A stretch of 64,000 bases of DNA, from NCBI RefSeq assembly GCF_001042485.2, contig NZ_LBMN02000001.1:62001-126000 (forward strand). Direction: 5' to 3'. How positions within the stretch are numbered: position 1 is the stretch's first letter; each line of letters starts with the position of its first letter. Under the pieces are notes generated by a model. It searched no databases. It had not been told where the DNA came from and saw nothing but the letters and a program-made list of their open reading frames with translations. Origin of the DNA: Bacillus paralicheniformis. Its GTDB lineage: Bacteria > Bacillota > Bacilli > Bacillales > Bacillaceae. The position numbers and the translations under genes are program-made. Shown here in pieces: positions 27,793-37,361 of the stretch.

Positions 27793-28101
27793 ATGGAGTC
27801 AAAGTGCGAGCATTGCGGCGAGGTTCATGGGGTTTTATTGCGGGAGGAGAAAAGGGAGAATGGTGTTGAAATTGGGTATATTCAATGCCCCGCCTGCCAG
27901 CATAGGGCTGTGTTCTCTGTGATCACTCCACAAATTAGAGAGCTGCAAAAACGTATCAGAAGTGTGAAGAGTCAGTACGACAAAGCCAAGAGGCTAAAGA
28001 AAGCCGAGCGTCTTCTTGCAGAGTATTTCAATTTAAAGGAGCGTATTGGCCTACTTATGCAGCCGTTAATCGATCAAGCAAATGAAGAGCTGGACCAATA
28101 A
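27793..28101 (+). CDS. Zinc-ribbon phage protein ahead of HNH
   Basis: 102 aa. CxxC pairs CEHC (4-7) and CPAC (about 37-40) form a zinc ribbon, followed by a coiled-coil of about 60 residues. Start ATG 27793 at good distance from GAGGG; the ATG at 27784 abuts it. First gene of the late cluster; proteins like this are found before HNH/terminase genes and are often called transglycosylase without basis. Confidence 0.6.
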   Translation: MESKCEHCGEVHGVLLREEKRENGVEIGYIQCPACQHRAVFSVITPQIRELQKRIRSVKSQYDKAKRLKKAERLLAEYFNLKERIGLLMQPLIDQANEELDQ

Positions 28102-28127
28102 GTGTTTGACACTAAAGGAGGATTACA

Positions 28128-28502
28128 ATGCCACCTAAGCCGTTAAGGGAGTGTAAGGCCTATGGGTGTAAGGCCCTTACCCGAGAGGGCTACTGCCCTG
28201 ACCATAAGCACGTCCAGCAGGAGGAAACGAAACATTACAACAAACATTCAAGAAACAAAACAATAACAAGTTTTTATAAATCAACTGAATGGAAACGAAC
28301 AAGAGAACTTGTTTTGCTTCGTGACAATCGTCTTTGCCAGCAATGCTTGAGAGAACACCGATTCACTCCTGCCGACATGGTCCATCATATTGTGGAGGTA
28401 AAGCAGGACTGGTCCAAGCGTTTAGACCTTTCAAATCTCGAAAGTCTCTGCAATGCCTGCCATAACAAGGTTCACGGCGACCGAAGCAAGTCGGTCAAGT
28501 AG
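28128..28502 (+). CDS. HNH endonuclease
   Basis: 124 aa. N-terminal zinc-type segment (CKAYGCKAL ... GYCPDHK) and a HNH fold: C in LCQQCLREH, MVHHIVEV, then NLESLCNACHNKVHG. In HK97-type cos phages this nuclease stimulates terminase cutting at cos, and the gene lies directly upstream of terS, as here. Confidence 0.9.
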   Translation: MPPKPLRECKAYGCKALTREGYCPDHKHVQQEETKHYNKHSRNKTITSFYKSTEWKRTRELVLLRDNRLCQQCLREHRFTPADMVHHIVEVKQDWSKRLDLSNLESLCNACHNKVHGDRSKSVK

Positions 28503-28731
28503 GGATACCCCCCTATAAAAATCCTTGGGAAACAACCGCCGCGGGAACGGCGCCCCATCTTCTGCAAACAAACACCGCTTTTCAAAGTTTCCAAAAACGC
28601 AAAGAACCCTCCCGGCACATTTGCCGAGAGGGCTTGATATGACTGGTTTTGTTGTCACCTTCATCATAGCATGCTTGGTGAAAAAAACAAGCATAAAATT
28701 GCAATTTTTTTAAGAAATGAGGTGAGAAAAC
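28503..28731. other. Candidate cos region
   Basis: Non-coding 229 bp between HNH and terminase. It starts with GGATACCCCCCTATAAAAA-like sequence at 28503-28520 and GC-rich CCGCCGCGGGAACGGCGCC at 28537-28555. A hairpin CCCTCCCGGCA / TGCCGAGAGGG lies at 28607-28634. cos sites of HNH-dependent phages lie exactly here, but the cut site cannot be placed. Confidence 0.45.
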
Positions 28732-29247
28732 ATGCCGAGACCTGCAAAATCCGCAGCCCTTCAATTAATACAGGGCAATCCGAATAAAAAGAATACGCAA
28801 GAACTGACCGCGCGGGCTAAATACGAACAAAAAATGAAAATGCGCGCTGACAATATCAAACCGCCTACCTGGCTGGATAAGGTGGCTAAAAAAGAATTTA
28901 AGCGGATTGCTGCTTTATTATCTGAGGTGGAAATTATGACGGAGGCGGATATCAGCATGTTGGCTGCCTACTGTAATGCATATTCTCAGTACATCTCTAT
29001 TTCGAAAATTATTGAAGAAGACGGCATCATGATTCATACAGAGGGTCAAGATGAAAACGGAGAGCCGATCAAGTTGGTTGGAGAAGAGCACCCTCTGCTG
29101 AAACGGCAGAAAAATTTCTATGATCAAATGAAATCGGCTGCAAATGACTTTGGGCTCACTCCGTCTGCACGTGCCAAGCTCGCGATCACGAAAACCCAGG
29201 AAGAACGGGAGAAGACTTTAGCAGAAAAGGAGTTTAGTAATGTATGA
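28732..29247 (+). CDS. Terminase small subunit, P27 family
   Basis: 171 aa. PRPAKSAALQLIQGNPNKK start and basic helical N-terminus; the P27-type core LLSEVEIMTEADISMLAAYC, and TPSARAKL near 140 typical of the family. Recognises cos DNA and hands it to the large subunit. ATG overlap of 4 bp with the next gene. Confidence 0.88.
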   Translation: MPRPAKSAALQLIQGNPNKKNTQELTARAKYEQKMKMRADNIKPPTWLDKVAKKEFKRIAALLSEVEIMTEADISMLAAYCNAYSQYISISKIIEEDGIMIHTEGQDENGEPIKLVGEEHPLLKRQKNFYDQMKSAANDFGLTPSARAKLAITKTQEEREKTLAEKEFSNV

Positions 29248-30953
29248 ATACAATTAAACAGTTTATGATTGATTACTCGCGCGATGTGATATCGGGCGAG
29301 ATTGTTGCGTGCGAAAAGCATATATGGGCTTGTCAGCGGTTTTTAAATGATATTAAAAGAGAAGGAACAAGAGAGTTTCCTTACGTGTTTGACGATGAAA
29401 AAGCCCGTCGCTTTCTTTACTGGATGACGCAATTCAAACATACAAAAGGGCCATTAGCTGGTGAAAACATAGTTCCAGATCGTATTCAAATCTTTATTTT
29501 CGGTAATGTTTATGGCTGGATTCATAAAGATACAGGATACCGCCGTTTTACAAAAGTGTATTGGCAAGTTGGCCGTAAAAATGCAAAGACTCAGAGTCTA
29601 GCATGTGTTGCATCCTATGAAGCAATGGCAAACAATGAGAAAATGTCTGAAGTTTATATAGGGGCAACAAAGACGGAGCAGGCTCAAATATGTTGGAAGG
29701 AGATAAAAGCCCAAATAGAAGGGTGCGAACTTCTAAACAAACCTGAGCAAAAATACAGGATTGCATACAGCACCATTGAACACCCAAAAACAAATTCAAC
29801 CATCAAAGCTTTATCTAAAGATGCAGGGAAGACCGGTGACGGATTTAACCCGCAATGCGGCATAATCGATGAATATCATGCTCATAAAACGTCAGAGATT
29901 TACGATATCCTGGAGTCGGGGATGGGCGCAAGAACGCAGCCGATCATGGTTATTATCACGACAGCGGGGCACGAGTTAAACAATCCGGCCTATCGTGTGG
30001 AGTATGATTATGTTTCACGTCTTCTCGATCCAAACAAAGTAGAGACAAATGAACAGTATTTTGTCATGGTGAACGAAATAGATAAAGACGATGACATAAA
30101 GGATGAAAGGAATTGGATAAAGGCTAATCCGATATTAGCTTCTCATGAAGTTGGGAAAAAATATTTGCGAGATCGTCTTGAAATGGCTCTGGCTGTTCCT
30201 GAAAAGATGAGGGATTTCCTGACCAAGAATATGAATGTTTGGGTTAATATGCGCGACGGTGGATACATGGATATGCAGGCTTGGAAGGATTGCGGATCTG
30301 ATCAGTTCCCTGATTTATCCGGCCGTGAGTGCTATGTAGGGATTGACTTGTCAAAACGAATTGACCTGACAGCTGTCTCGTTTATTTTCCCATTGGATAA
30401 TGGGAGCTTTGCTGTGGATAGTCACGGTTTTATGCCTGAAGATACCTTCTATGAGCGCATGAAGACAGATAACGTGCCGTATGATTTGTGGAAGGAAAAG
30501 AACTGGTTAACCGTCACCGACGGCGCTGTTGTCGATTATGACTATATCAGGGCTTACATTAAAAAAATGGAGAAAGAGAAAGGCTGGCGGATCAAAGAAA
30601 TTGCCTATGACCCGTATAACGCTACACAGTTTGCCCAACAGATGGAGGCAGACGGATATGTGATGATTGAAATTCGGCAGGGTGTTGCCACACTTTCAGA
30701 GCCTACGAAAGACTTCCGCGAAAAAGTGAAGGCGAAAAAGATCATCCATAATAAAAACGATCTGCTGACTTGGGCTATGGGGAACGCCGTTACAAAAGTG
30801 GATGCCCAGGAAAATATAATGCTGGATAAGTCCAAGTCCACACAACGGATTGACCCGGCAGCCGCGCTTATTAATGCACATGTTCGGGCTTCACAAATTG
30901 ATACGGCGATCGACTTAAACGCTTATATTCAGTCTGGATCTTTCAGTCTGTAG
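29244..30953 (+). CDS. Terminase large subunit
   Basis: 569 aa. ATPase with Walker A-like VGRKNAKTQ near residue 108, Walker B IIDEYHAH near 207, and motif ITTAGHE; RNase H-like nuclease from 355 (VGIDLSKRIDLTAV, later AYDPYNATQ). Drives DNA into proheads and cuts at cos. Confidence 0.93.
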   Translation: MNTIKQFMIDYSRDVISGEIVACEKHIWACQRFLNDIKREGTREFPYVFDDEKARRFLYWMTQFKHTKGPLAGENIVPDRIQIFIFGNVYGWIHKDTGYRRFTKVYWQVGRKNAKTQSLACVASYEAMANNEKMSEVYIGATKTEQAQICWKEIKAQIEGCELLNKPEQKYRIAYSTIEHPKTNSTIKALSKDAGKTGDGFNPQCGIIDEYHAHKTSEIYDILESGMGARTQPIMVIITTAGHELNNPAYRVEYDYVSRLLDPNKVETNEQYFVMVNEIDKDDDIKDERNWIKANPILASHEVGKKYLRDRLEMALAVPEKMRDFLTKNMNVWVNMRDGGYMDMQAWKDCGSDQFPDLSGRECYVGIDLSKRIDLTAVSFIFPLDNGSFAVDSHGFMPEDTFYERMKTDNVPYDLWKEKNWLTVTDGAVVDYDYIRAYIKKMEKEKGWRIKEIAYDPYNATQFAQQMEADGYVMIEIRQGVATLSEPTKDFREKVKAKKIIHNKNDLLTWAMGNAVTKVDAQENIMLDKSKSTQRIDPAAALINAHVRASQIDTAIDLNAYIQSGSFSL

Positions 30954-30964
30954 GGGGTGAGCAC

Positions 30965-31156
30965 TTGAAAATTTTAAAAACCTTACAGCTATTTTTAGAG
31001 GATATCTTGCTTATTGCGGGCATGGTATTCATTTCAATAGCCATATATCGAATAAACGTAAACGCGGGTTTAATCGCAACCGGTGTTTTTTTATTTTCTC
31101 TTGCCAGCTTGGCAGGATTTGTTCGTCAAAAAAATAAGGATGAGGGAGGGAAATAG
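30965..31156 (+). CDS. Small membrane protein, DUF1056-like
   Basis: 63 aa with two membrane helices (residues 9-28 and 32-52), start TTG 30965 after GGGGGTG. Members of this family lie between terL and portal in many phages. Confidence 0.65.
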   Translation: MKILKTLQLFLEDILLIAGMVFISIAIYRINVNAGLIATGVFLFSLASLAGFVRQKNKDEGGK

Positions 31157-32467
31157 ATGCTATTAAGCCGTTTAAAGAGCGGAATAAAAAATGAAATTGC
31201 TGAAGAGGATAGCGGTTCCCTTCTCCATCCGGTTGATTGGTTCAAAAATATTTTTGCTGGATCTGAAAGCGCATCTGGTGAAAGGGTATCAACAAAAACG
31301 GCCGTTCTTCATCCGGATGTATATGCCTGTGTGATTGTTTTGGCGGATGATATTGCAAAACTGCCGATTAAACTTTTTCAGAATCAAAATGGAAACATAC
31401 AACAGGTTCAAAATAAAGTCAGCGATATCATTCTGAACAAAGTCAATGACTATATGACAAGCTTTGTGTGGAAGCGGCTTTTGGTTACAAGGCTTTGCAC
31501 TTGGGGAAACAGCTACAACCTTTTACTTTTTGATAAAGACGGAAATGTGACGGGTATCAGACCATTGGATCCGGAAGCAACCAACACAAATATTGATCCC
31601 GATAACGGGCGTGTTTGGTACTCCACAACGATTGACGGCAGATACCGTGAGTTTTTTTATGAAGAGGTGCTGCATTTTAAAAACCTGTCTCTTGACGGAA
31701 TTGTGGGGCAAACTCCGATTTCAGTTATTCGGGACAATATAGGGTCAAATAGAGCTGCGACAAAATTTAACGCGAAATTTTACAAGAATGGCGGTGCACC
31801 GTTCGGTGTTGTTAAAGCGCCGACCCTTTTAGATCGAAAAAGTAAACAAATTCTTAGAGAAGACTGGGAGCGGGTGAATGCGGGGCAGTCTATTGCAGTT
31901 TTAGACGCCGGGCTTGATTATTCACAGGTAACCATGCCTATGAAAGATGCCCAATTTATTGAATCGATGAAATGGAATCGCCAACAGATTGCATCGATTT
32001 ATAAGGTGCCTCCGCATAAAATAGGTGAGCTGGACAGGGCAACATTTTCAAATATTGAGCAACAATCCTTAGATTATGTCAAAACCACTTTACAGCCAAT
32101 CGTCACAAATATTGAACAAGAGTTAAACGATAAGGTTTTGACAGAGAAGCAGCAGGGAGCTGGCTATTACTTTAAATTTAACCTGGAATCAGAGCTTCGC
32201 GGGGATAGTAAATCACGTGCTGAATTTTATAAAACGATGCAAAGCGTAGGCGCCTTTAGCGTCAATACTATTCTTCAAAAAGAGGACATGACAGGTATCG
32301 GGGAGATCGGCGATGAGCATTATGGAAACTTAAACCTTGTTCCCCTTTCAATTATGAAAGAGTATCAACTTAGCAAGGTCAAACGGTCTTCAAATCGCCT
32401 GAAAGGGGGTGATGGCAACGGAACAGAAGAAGAAAAACAAGTATTGGAACATGAAGGTTCTGAATGA
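31157..32467 (+). CDS. Portal protein, HK97 gp3-like
   Basis: 436 aa. VYACVIVLADDIAKLPIKL near 55 and the RATFSNIEQQSLDYV segment near 295-310 are typical of this portal family. Forms the dodecameric vertex for DNA entry. Its 3' end overlaps the protease gene by 56 bp in another frame. Confidence 0.92.
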   Translation: MLLSRLKSGIKNEIAEEDSGSLLHPVDWFKNIFAGSESASGERVSTKTAVLHPDVYACVIVLADDIAKLPIKLFQNQNGNIQQVQNKVSDIILNKVNDYMTSFVWKRLLVTRLCTWGNSYNLLLFDKDGNVTGIRPLDPEATNTNIDPDNGRVWYSTTIDGRYREFFYEEVLHFKNLSLDGIVGQTPISVIRDNIGSNRAATKFNAKFYKNGGAPFGVVKAPTLLDRKSKQILREDWERVNAGQSIAVLDAGLDYSQVTMPMKDAQFIESMKWNRQQIASIYKVPPHKIGELDRATFSNIEQQSLDYVKTTLQPIVTNIEQELNDKVLTEKQQGAGYYFKFNLESELRGDSKSRAEFYKTMQSVGAFSVNTILQKEDMTGIGEIGDEHYGNLNLVPLSIMKEYQLSKVKRSSNRLKGGDGNGTEEEKQVLEHEGSE

Positions 32468-33143
32468 TTCGACTGCTGAAATCACGCTTTACGGTTCTAT
32501 TACTGGCGAAGGATGGTTTAGCGAGAGCTCGTCCAAGGCCTTTCAGGCTGAGTTGAAAAGTTTAGGTGACGTGAGCTCTATTGATTTGTACATTAATTCG
32601 CCCGGTGGGGATGTTTTCGAGGGGCAGGCTATTCATTCGATGCTTCAGCGTCACAAGGCAAAAATCAATGTCTATGTGGATGCACTGGCTGGAAGTATTG
32701 CTTCTGTCATTGCAATGGCGGGGGACATCATCACGATGCCAAGTAACGCCATGATGATGATTCACAACCCATACATGGGGATGGTCGGGAATGCAGCGGA
32801 ATTCCGGAAGGCAGCCGATGATCTGGACAAGATTACTGAAAGTATCGTTTCCACATATCTTGCGAAAGCAGGAGACAAACTGGATGACGCGACTTTACGC
32901 CAGCTGCTGGATGAAGAAACCTGGCTTACTGCTGATGAAGCTTTAAATTATGGCTTGATCGATGAGGTTTCAGAGTCAAAGGATGTAGCAGCCTGCATTG
33001 ATCATCAGGTGCTGGCACATTTTAAACATGTTCCAGGCAAAATTGTTGCTCAATCTGCTGCTGGAAATTCGGCTGAAGAAACAAGCCCGAATGAAATACT
33101 AAAACAAAAGATCAATATGAAACTTGAACTCTTAAATCTTTAA
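32412..33143 (+). CDS. ClpP-like prohead maturation protease
   Basis: 243 aa. ClpP fold: INSPGGDVFEG near 60, nucleophile Ser in LAGSIASVIAMAG near 95, His in MMMIHNP near 120, Asp later near 165. Cleaves the capsid N-terminal delta domain during head maturation. Start ATG 32412 after GAAAGGGGG (GTG 32409 also possible). Confidence 0.9.
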   Translation: MATEQKKKNKYWNMKVLNDSTAEITLYGSITGEGWFSESSSKAFQAELKSLGDVSSIDLYINSPGGDVFEGQAIHSMLQRHKAKINVYVDALAGSIASVIAMAGDIITMPSNAMMMIHNPYMGMVGNAAEFRKAADDLDKITESIVSTYLAKAGDKLDDATLRQLLDEETWLTADEALNYGLIDEVSESKDVAACIDHQVLAHFKHVPGKIVAQSAAGNSAEETSPNEILKQKINMKLELLNL

Positions 33144-33181
33144 GGGTTCTTTTTTATGCCATTTTTAAGGAGGATAAGCAT

Positions 33182-34465
33182 TTGAAACAGAAAGAACTTT
33201 TGAAACTCGATATTCAATTTTTCGCCGGGGGCGGAATGTCTAAACAAGAACGAGCATTACGTCAGGCTTTGGCGGAAAAGCGTACGAAAATTGAAGCATT
33301 GACCGATGAGGGAAAACTTGATGAAGCCAAAAAACTACTTGCAGAAGCTCAACAAATTAAAGATCAAATTCAGACATATGAGGATTTACGAAACATGCAG
33401 GTTTCATATGCACAGGAAGAGCCGCAGCAAGATCCAGAGGCAAAGAACCCGCAACAGCCAACGGATGATATCGCTAAAACAGAAGTGAAGAATCATGTTA
33501 AACTTTTTGCTTCCGCCCTTAGAACAGGCAAAGTACCGCAACCTCTTGCCGCGATGAAAGAAGGTGTGGATGAGGACGGCGGGCTTATTGTACCGCAGGA
33601 TATCTCCACGAAAATAAATGAAAAACGACGTCAATTTGATACGTTGGCAAATCTCGTCGATGTCATTCCGGTATCAACAAACAAAGGGTCAAGGGTTCTT
33701 GAAAAACTAGCGGATATCACCCCGTTAGTAAATCTTGAGGAATTAGCAGATATTGAAGAATTAGAGAACCCTAAATTTGAAAACATAAAGTATAGCATTA
33801 AAGACTATGCCGGGATTTTGGTTCTTTCTAATGATTTGCTTGCAGATACACAAGAAGCGCTTTTGCAGTACCTTTCTAATTGGCTTGCCAAAAAGTCGGC
33901 CGTGACCCGCAATACGTTGATTCTTAATCAATTAGGAACACTTGCAAAAACCACAGTATCGAAGCAGGACGACATTAAAGACATTCTCAATGTCAAACTT
34001 GATCCGGCTATTAATGCCACGACTAAAGTTGTCACGAACCAATCAGGATTTAACGTGTTAGATAAACTGAAAGACGCTTTCGGCCGTTACCTGCTTCAAC
34101 CGAACCCTACTGATCCAACTAAAAAATTATTGTTCGGTAAGCCGGTATCCGTCATTTCTGATAAGTATTTGCCAAACGGCGGTACAAAAACGACTCCAAA
34201 ATATCCATTAATCATTGGAGACCTTAAAGAAGCTGTCAAACTCTTTGATCGTCAGCAATATTCCATTTTAACGACAAATGTCGGTGGTAAAGCATTCTAC
34301 CGTAACTCTACAGATATGCGAATCATTGAACGTGAGGACGTTGTACTTTGGGACACGGATGCTGTTGTTTACGCGGAATTTGCATCTATTAAAGACGCTG
34401 TTCCCGACAATGAAACTCCAAGTACCGGCGACACAGAAGATAAATCAGTTGACGTTGGAAAATAA
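33182..34465 (+). CDS. HK97-fold major capsid protein
   Basis: 427 aa. Start TTG 33182 seven bases after AAGGAGG gives the leader KLDIQFFA often found on Firmicute phage capsids. Coiled-coil delta domain about 20-75, mature shell from about 115. GGLIVPQDISTKINEKR and SRVLEKLADITPLVN are typical of the family. The delta domain should be removed by the protease encoded just upstream. Confidence 0.92.
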   Translation: MKQKELLKLDIQFFAGGGMSKQERALRQALAEKRTKIEALTDEGKLDEAKKLLAEAQQIKDQIQTYEDLRNMQVSYAQEEPQQDPEAKNPQQPTDDIAKTEVKNHVKLFASALRTGKVPQPLAAMKEGVDEDGGLIVPQDISTKINEKRRQFDTLANLVDVIPVSTNKGSRVLEKLADITPLVNLEELADIEELENPKFENIKYSIKDYAGILVLSNDLLADTQEALLQYLSNWLAKKSAVTRNTLILNQLGTLAKTTVSKQDDIKDILNVKLDPAINATTKVVTNQSGFNVLDKLKDAFGRYLLQPNPTDPTKKLLFGKPVSVISDKYLPNGGTKTTPKYPLIIGDLKEAVKLFDRQQYSILTTNVGGKAFYRNSTDMRIIEREDVVLWDTDAVVYAEFASIKDAVPDNETPSTGDTEDKSVDVGK

Positions 34466-34488
34466 AAAATTGAAAAGGATGATGAGAT

Positions 34489-34914
34489 ATGGCAGATCAA
34501 TTTTTAAACCAAAGTAACGGAGTCTATACTTCTGCAGAGGACGACGGTACAGGAAAGCCGGTAACACCGGTTTATTTGAAAGGAAACAGCGAGGATAATC
34601 CTTTGTACATTAAGGGAATGCAGGGGGAACCTGGGCCGCAGGGACCTCAAGGGCCAAAAGGGGACAAAGGAGATACCGGCCCGCAAGGTCCACAGGGAGA
34701 GCCAGGACCCCAAGGCCCGAAAGGTGACAAAGGCGATCCGGCTGACATTGGAGAGAAAAGTATCCTACATGAAATGCTTGCGGACAAGTCTGTTAGAAGC
34801 AACAACATCGGAACCGGCAGCGTCATGCTGGATCACTTTAACAGCGAAGTAAAGGCCGTTTTTGAAGGTCTACAAAAGCAAATTGATGAGCTCAAAGGCG
34901 GCGCATCTAGTTAA
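34489..34914 (+). CDS. Collagen-like virion protein, probable head fibre
   Basis: 141 aa. Residues 44-85 are unbroken Gly-X-Y triplets ([19 protein letters not shown] and on), flanked by a globular N-part and a C-terminal trimerisation-like helix ([17 protein letters not shown]). Placed just after the capsid gene, as for head fibres or decoration proteins; the triplet region should form a collagen triple helix. Confidence 0.8.
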   Translation: MADQFLNQSNGVYTSAEDDGTGKPVTPVYLKGNSEDNPLYIKGMQGEPGPQGPQGPKGDKGDTGPQGPQGEPGPQGPKGDKGDPADIGEKSILHEMLADKSVRSNNIGTGSVMLDHFNSEVKAVFEGLQKQIDELKGGASS

Positions 34915-34934
34915 CGAAAGATAGGTGATGCCCT

Positions 34935-35237
34935 ATGACTGAAACCCAACAAAAAGAGCTTGAAGAGGCGAAAAAATTCCTCCGGGTCGATGGTGATCTG
35001 GAGGATGATTTAATTCTTGGGTTTATCGCTTCAGCAAAAGAATACATTACATCCGCAACGGGCCTGAAATTTCCTAATAATTCAGCTCGCGCAGATTTGT
35101 GTGTAAAGGCTTTTGTAACTCACTGGTATGAAAACCGTGAAATAGCTGGCACAACTTCAAACCTTGATGGAGTTCTGACAACGTTGATCAATCAATTAAA
35201 ATACACAGTTTCGGAGACTGATGCCGATGCTGAATGA
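34935..35237 (+). CDS. Head-tail connector, gp6-like
   Basis: 100 aa, all-helical, LRVDGDLEDDLILGFIASAKEYI near 15-37 and VTHWYENRE near 67, the standard DNA-packaging adaptor (HK97 gp6/SPP1 gp15). Confidence 0.85.
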   Translation: MTETQQKELEEAKKFLRVDGDLEDDLILGFIASAKEYITSATGLKFPNNSARADLCVKAFVTHWYENREIAGTTSNLDGVLTTLINQLKYTVSETDADAE

Positions 35238-35535
35238 CATGCGATATCGAATCAAGTTTCAAAAGAAAAAAGAAGGCGGCCGTCTCCCTGTGGAAGGTGA
35301 CTATGAAACGGTCGTTGAATGCTGGGCAAAAGCTGAAGGATTAAAAGGCCGGGAATATTATGCGGCCGCTGCCGTCAAGAAGGAAGAAACAGTAAAATTT
35401 ACGATCCGACACCGTGAAGGTATTGGTAAACATATGCGGATTCTTTTTCAAAACCAATCATATGAAATAGAATCTATCATACCGAACTATTCCCGGAAAA
35501 ATTTCACCACAATTAGGGCAAAGGCGGTGGAATAA
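35221..35535 (+). CDS. Phage head closure protein (SPP1 gp16-like)
   Basis: 104 aa, beta-barrel type. MRYRIKFQKKKEG start and IESIIPNYSRKNFTTIRA end fit the head-tail adaptor family. Overlaps the connector gene by 17 bp; ATG 35221 or 35227. Confidence 0.8.
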   Translation: MPMLNDMRYRIKFQKKKEGGRLPVEGDYETVVECWAKAEGLKGREYYAAAAVKKEETVKFTIRHREGIGKHMRILFQNQSYEIESIIPNYSRKNFTTIRAKAVE

Positions 35536-35933
35536 TGAAAATCGAAATGGAGATGCAGGGCTTTAAAGAATTAGATTCATATTTATCCTCACTCGCAAGG
35601 AAGGATGAAAAAATAAATAAAGCTACTGTAAAAGCTGGGGGCGCTGTTCTTGCGAAGGAAATTAAAAAGAATGCTCCCCGTTCCAATATTGGGGGGAGCC
35701 ATCCCCACATTGATGAAGATATTATCGTTGGTAATCGTACGAGAAAGGACCCCGATGGTGAGATATATGCAGTGGTTGGTCCTACAAAAGATACGAAGTT
35801 CCGTGTCCACTTGCCTGAATTCGGAACCATTCATCAGCCGGCTAACCCGTCTATTCAGCGGAGTATGCTAAGTGCCAATGAGAGGATGCTTCAGGCGATG
35901 GCAAGCGTTATAAAAAGAGGGTACAAGCTATGA
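35535..35933 (+). CDS. HK97 gp10-type tail completion protein
   Basis: 132 aa. KAGGAVLAKEIKKNAPRS and the end LPEFGTIHQPANPSIQRSM are the gp10-family signature (E-x-G-T-x-x-x-P-A-x-P). Acts at the head-tail junction. Confidence 0.85.
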   Translation: MKIEMEMQGFKELDSYLSSLARKDEKINKATVKAGGAVLAKEIKKNAPRSNIGGSHPHIDEDIIVGNRTRKDPDGEIYAVVGPTKDTKFRVHLPEFGTIHQPANPSIQRSMLSANERMLQAMASVIKRGYKL

Positions 35934-36313
35934 ATGTAGCGGAAAGAGCTTTGCAATTAAAAAATAAAGTATTTGAAGCGCTGGAAACTGATCCGGCGCT
36001 TTTATTATTGGCTGATCCTGCAAACATTTTTGAACTTGCGGTGCCGATTGGCATCAAAAGCAAACCAGCTTATATCGTCGTACAGGAATTGGACTACAGA
36101 ACTACCAAGTGGGCTGATGGAAAGCCGATCAAGGACAGCGCTGTCTATCAAATTGATGTATACAACGATTCATCCTGCGATCAGATTTTGGCTGCCGTTA
36201 TAGGGGTCATGAATCGAATGGATTTTCAAACAGGAATTTTAATCAATGATTTTTTAAAAGATGAGGGTCTTATTCGGAAGGGACGCCGATTTGAGGCCAA
36301 TATTTTAATATAA
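35930..36313 (+). CDS. Tail terminator/completion protein, DUF3168-like
   Basis: 127 aa, alpha/beta, with EALETDPALLLLADPANIFEL and QIDVYNDSSCDQI. Order between gp10-like and major tail protein matches the tail-to-head joining proteins of SPP1-like phages. Four-base overlap with the gene before. Confidence 0.75.
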   Translation: MNVAERALQLKNKVFEALETDPALLLLADPANIFELAVPIGIKSKPAYIVVQELDYRTTKWADGKPIKDSAVYQIDVYNDSSCDQILAAVIGVMNRMDFQTGILINDFLKDEGLIRKGRRFEANILI

Positions 36314-36327
36314 TTGGAGGTTTTAGA

Positions 36328-36945
36328 ATGCCTGAATACAGTTCAGTTACCGGATTGGAAGGCGTTAAATTTGCGCCTTTAAAAAAGGAAAATGGCTTTT
36401 ATGTGGCTACAAAAATTATTGATTACCCTTACGCAATTAACGCGAAGGTCAATACGGAAACATCAACAGAAAAGCAGTATGCAGACAACAAACTGGTGGA
36501 TATGGCTGTCACGACTGGTTCCACAAAATTGGAGCTTGAAATGCGGGATCTGCCAATGGAAATTTTGGAGGAATTGTTTGGGATAGAAGAAACAGACGGG
36601 ATCTATATGTTCAAAAAGAATGTTATCGCGCCATGGGTTGCGATGTCTTTCTATGGGCCAAAAGCGAACGGCAAGAATCGCCATGTAGGCTTAGTGAAAG
36701 GGCGTTTTTCTCTTCCGGATGATGAATGGAAAACAAAAGAAGAAAAGACTGATTTTCAGACGGTCAAACTTTCTGCTGAATTTATGGAGCGCGAACAAGA
36801 CAACGCCTATAAAGTATTGGCTGATGAGGACGCACCGAATTTCAATTTGGACAAGTTTTATGAAAAAGTGTTTGGCAATGCTTATAAAAATCCGGACTCA
36901 GGCTCTGATAATAAATCCAGCGTAGACATTGGAAAGACAGTATAA
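36328..36945 (+). CDS. Major tail tube protein
   Basis: 205 aa. YSSVTGLEGVKFAPL start, and repeated beta pattern including TEKQYADNKLVDMAVTTGST typical of phi13-family tail tube proteins. Ends with a short polar tail SGSDNKSSVDIGKTV. Confidence 0.88.
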   Translation: MPEYSSVTGLEGVKFAPLKKENGFYVATKIIDYPYAINAKVNTETSTEKQYADNKLVDMAVTTGSTKLELEMRDLPMEILEELFGIEETDGIYMFKKNVIAPWVAMSFYGPKANGKNRHVGLVKGRFSLPDDEWKTKEEKTDFQTVKLSAEFMEREQDNAYKVLADEDAPNFNLDKFYEKVFGNAYKNPDSGSDNKSSVDIGKTV

Positions 36946-36998
36946 AGGGAAGCTCTATGCTTCTTTTTTAAATCTAACAAAATAAAGGAGGAGTCAAC

Positions 36999-37361
36999 AT
37001 GGCTCAAAAACATATTTCTATTAAATTATGGTTTGAAGAAGAAGGAAAATATAAAACGTTTATTGCTCCCCGTACAAACACAAAGACGTTATTTGAAGCC
37101 TTAAAGTTAGATGAGACAGCTTCTAAAGCAAAAAATCTTAAAGAAGTACTCAAAAGCCTTGAGGATCGTATGAAATTCATTGTACGGGTATTTCACAATC
37201 AATTTACTTTAGAGGATTTTCAAGAAGGATTACAGTCCTTTGAAGTTTCCGATGAAGTAAGACGAATTATGGGAGAAATCATGGGCTATGAAGAACCAGA
37301 TGAGGAAGAAGATTTTTTGCCAGCAGCGGAAACGGAGGACTTACAGTTGAAAACGGAATAG
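36999..37361 (+). CDS. Tail assembly chaperone (gpG-type)
   Basis: 120 aa, acidic C-terminus. Standard position between tail tube and tape measure. Near its end the sequence GATTTTTTGCC contains a slippery heptamer that can yield a longer product (next entry). Shine-Dalgarno AAAGGAGG. Confidence 0.8.
   Translation: MAQKHISIKLWFEEEGKYKTFIAPRTNTKTLFEALKLDETASKAKNLKEVLKSLEDRMKFIVRVFHNQFTLEDFQEGLQSFEVSDEVRRIMGEIMGYEEPDEEEDFLPAAETEDLQLKTE

Noticed and set aside
34620..34740. Short tandem repeats that could suggest a CRISPR or satellite
   Set aside because: They are the DNA of Gly-X-Y collagen triplets in an intact gene; no spacer-repeat structure.
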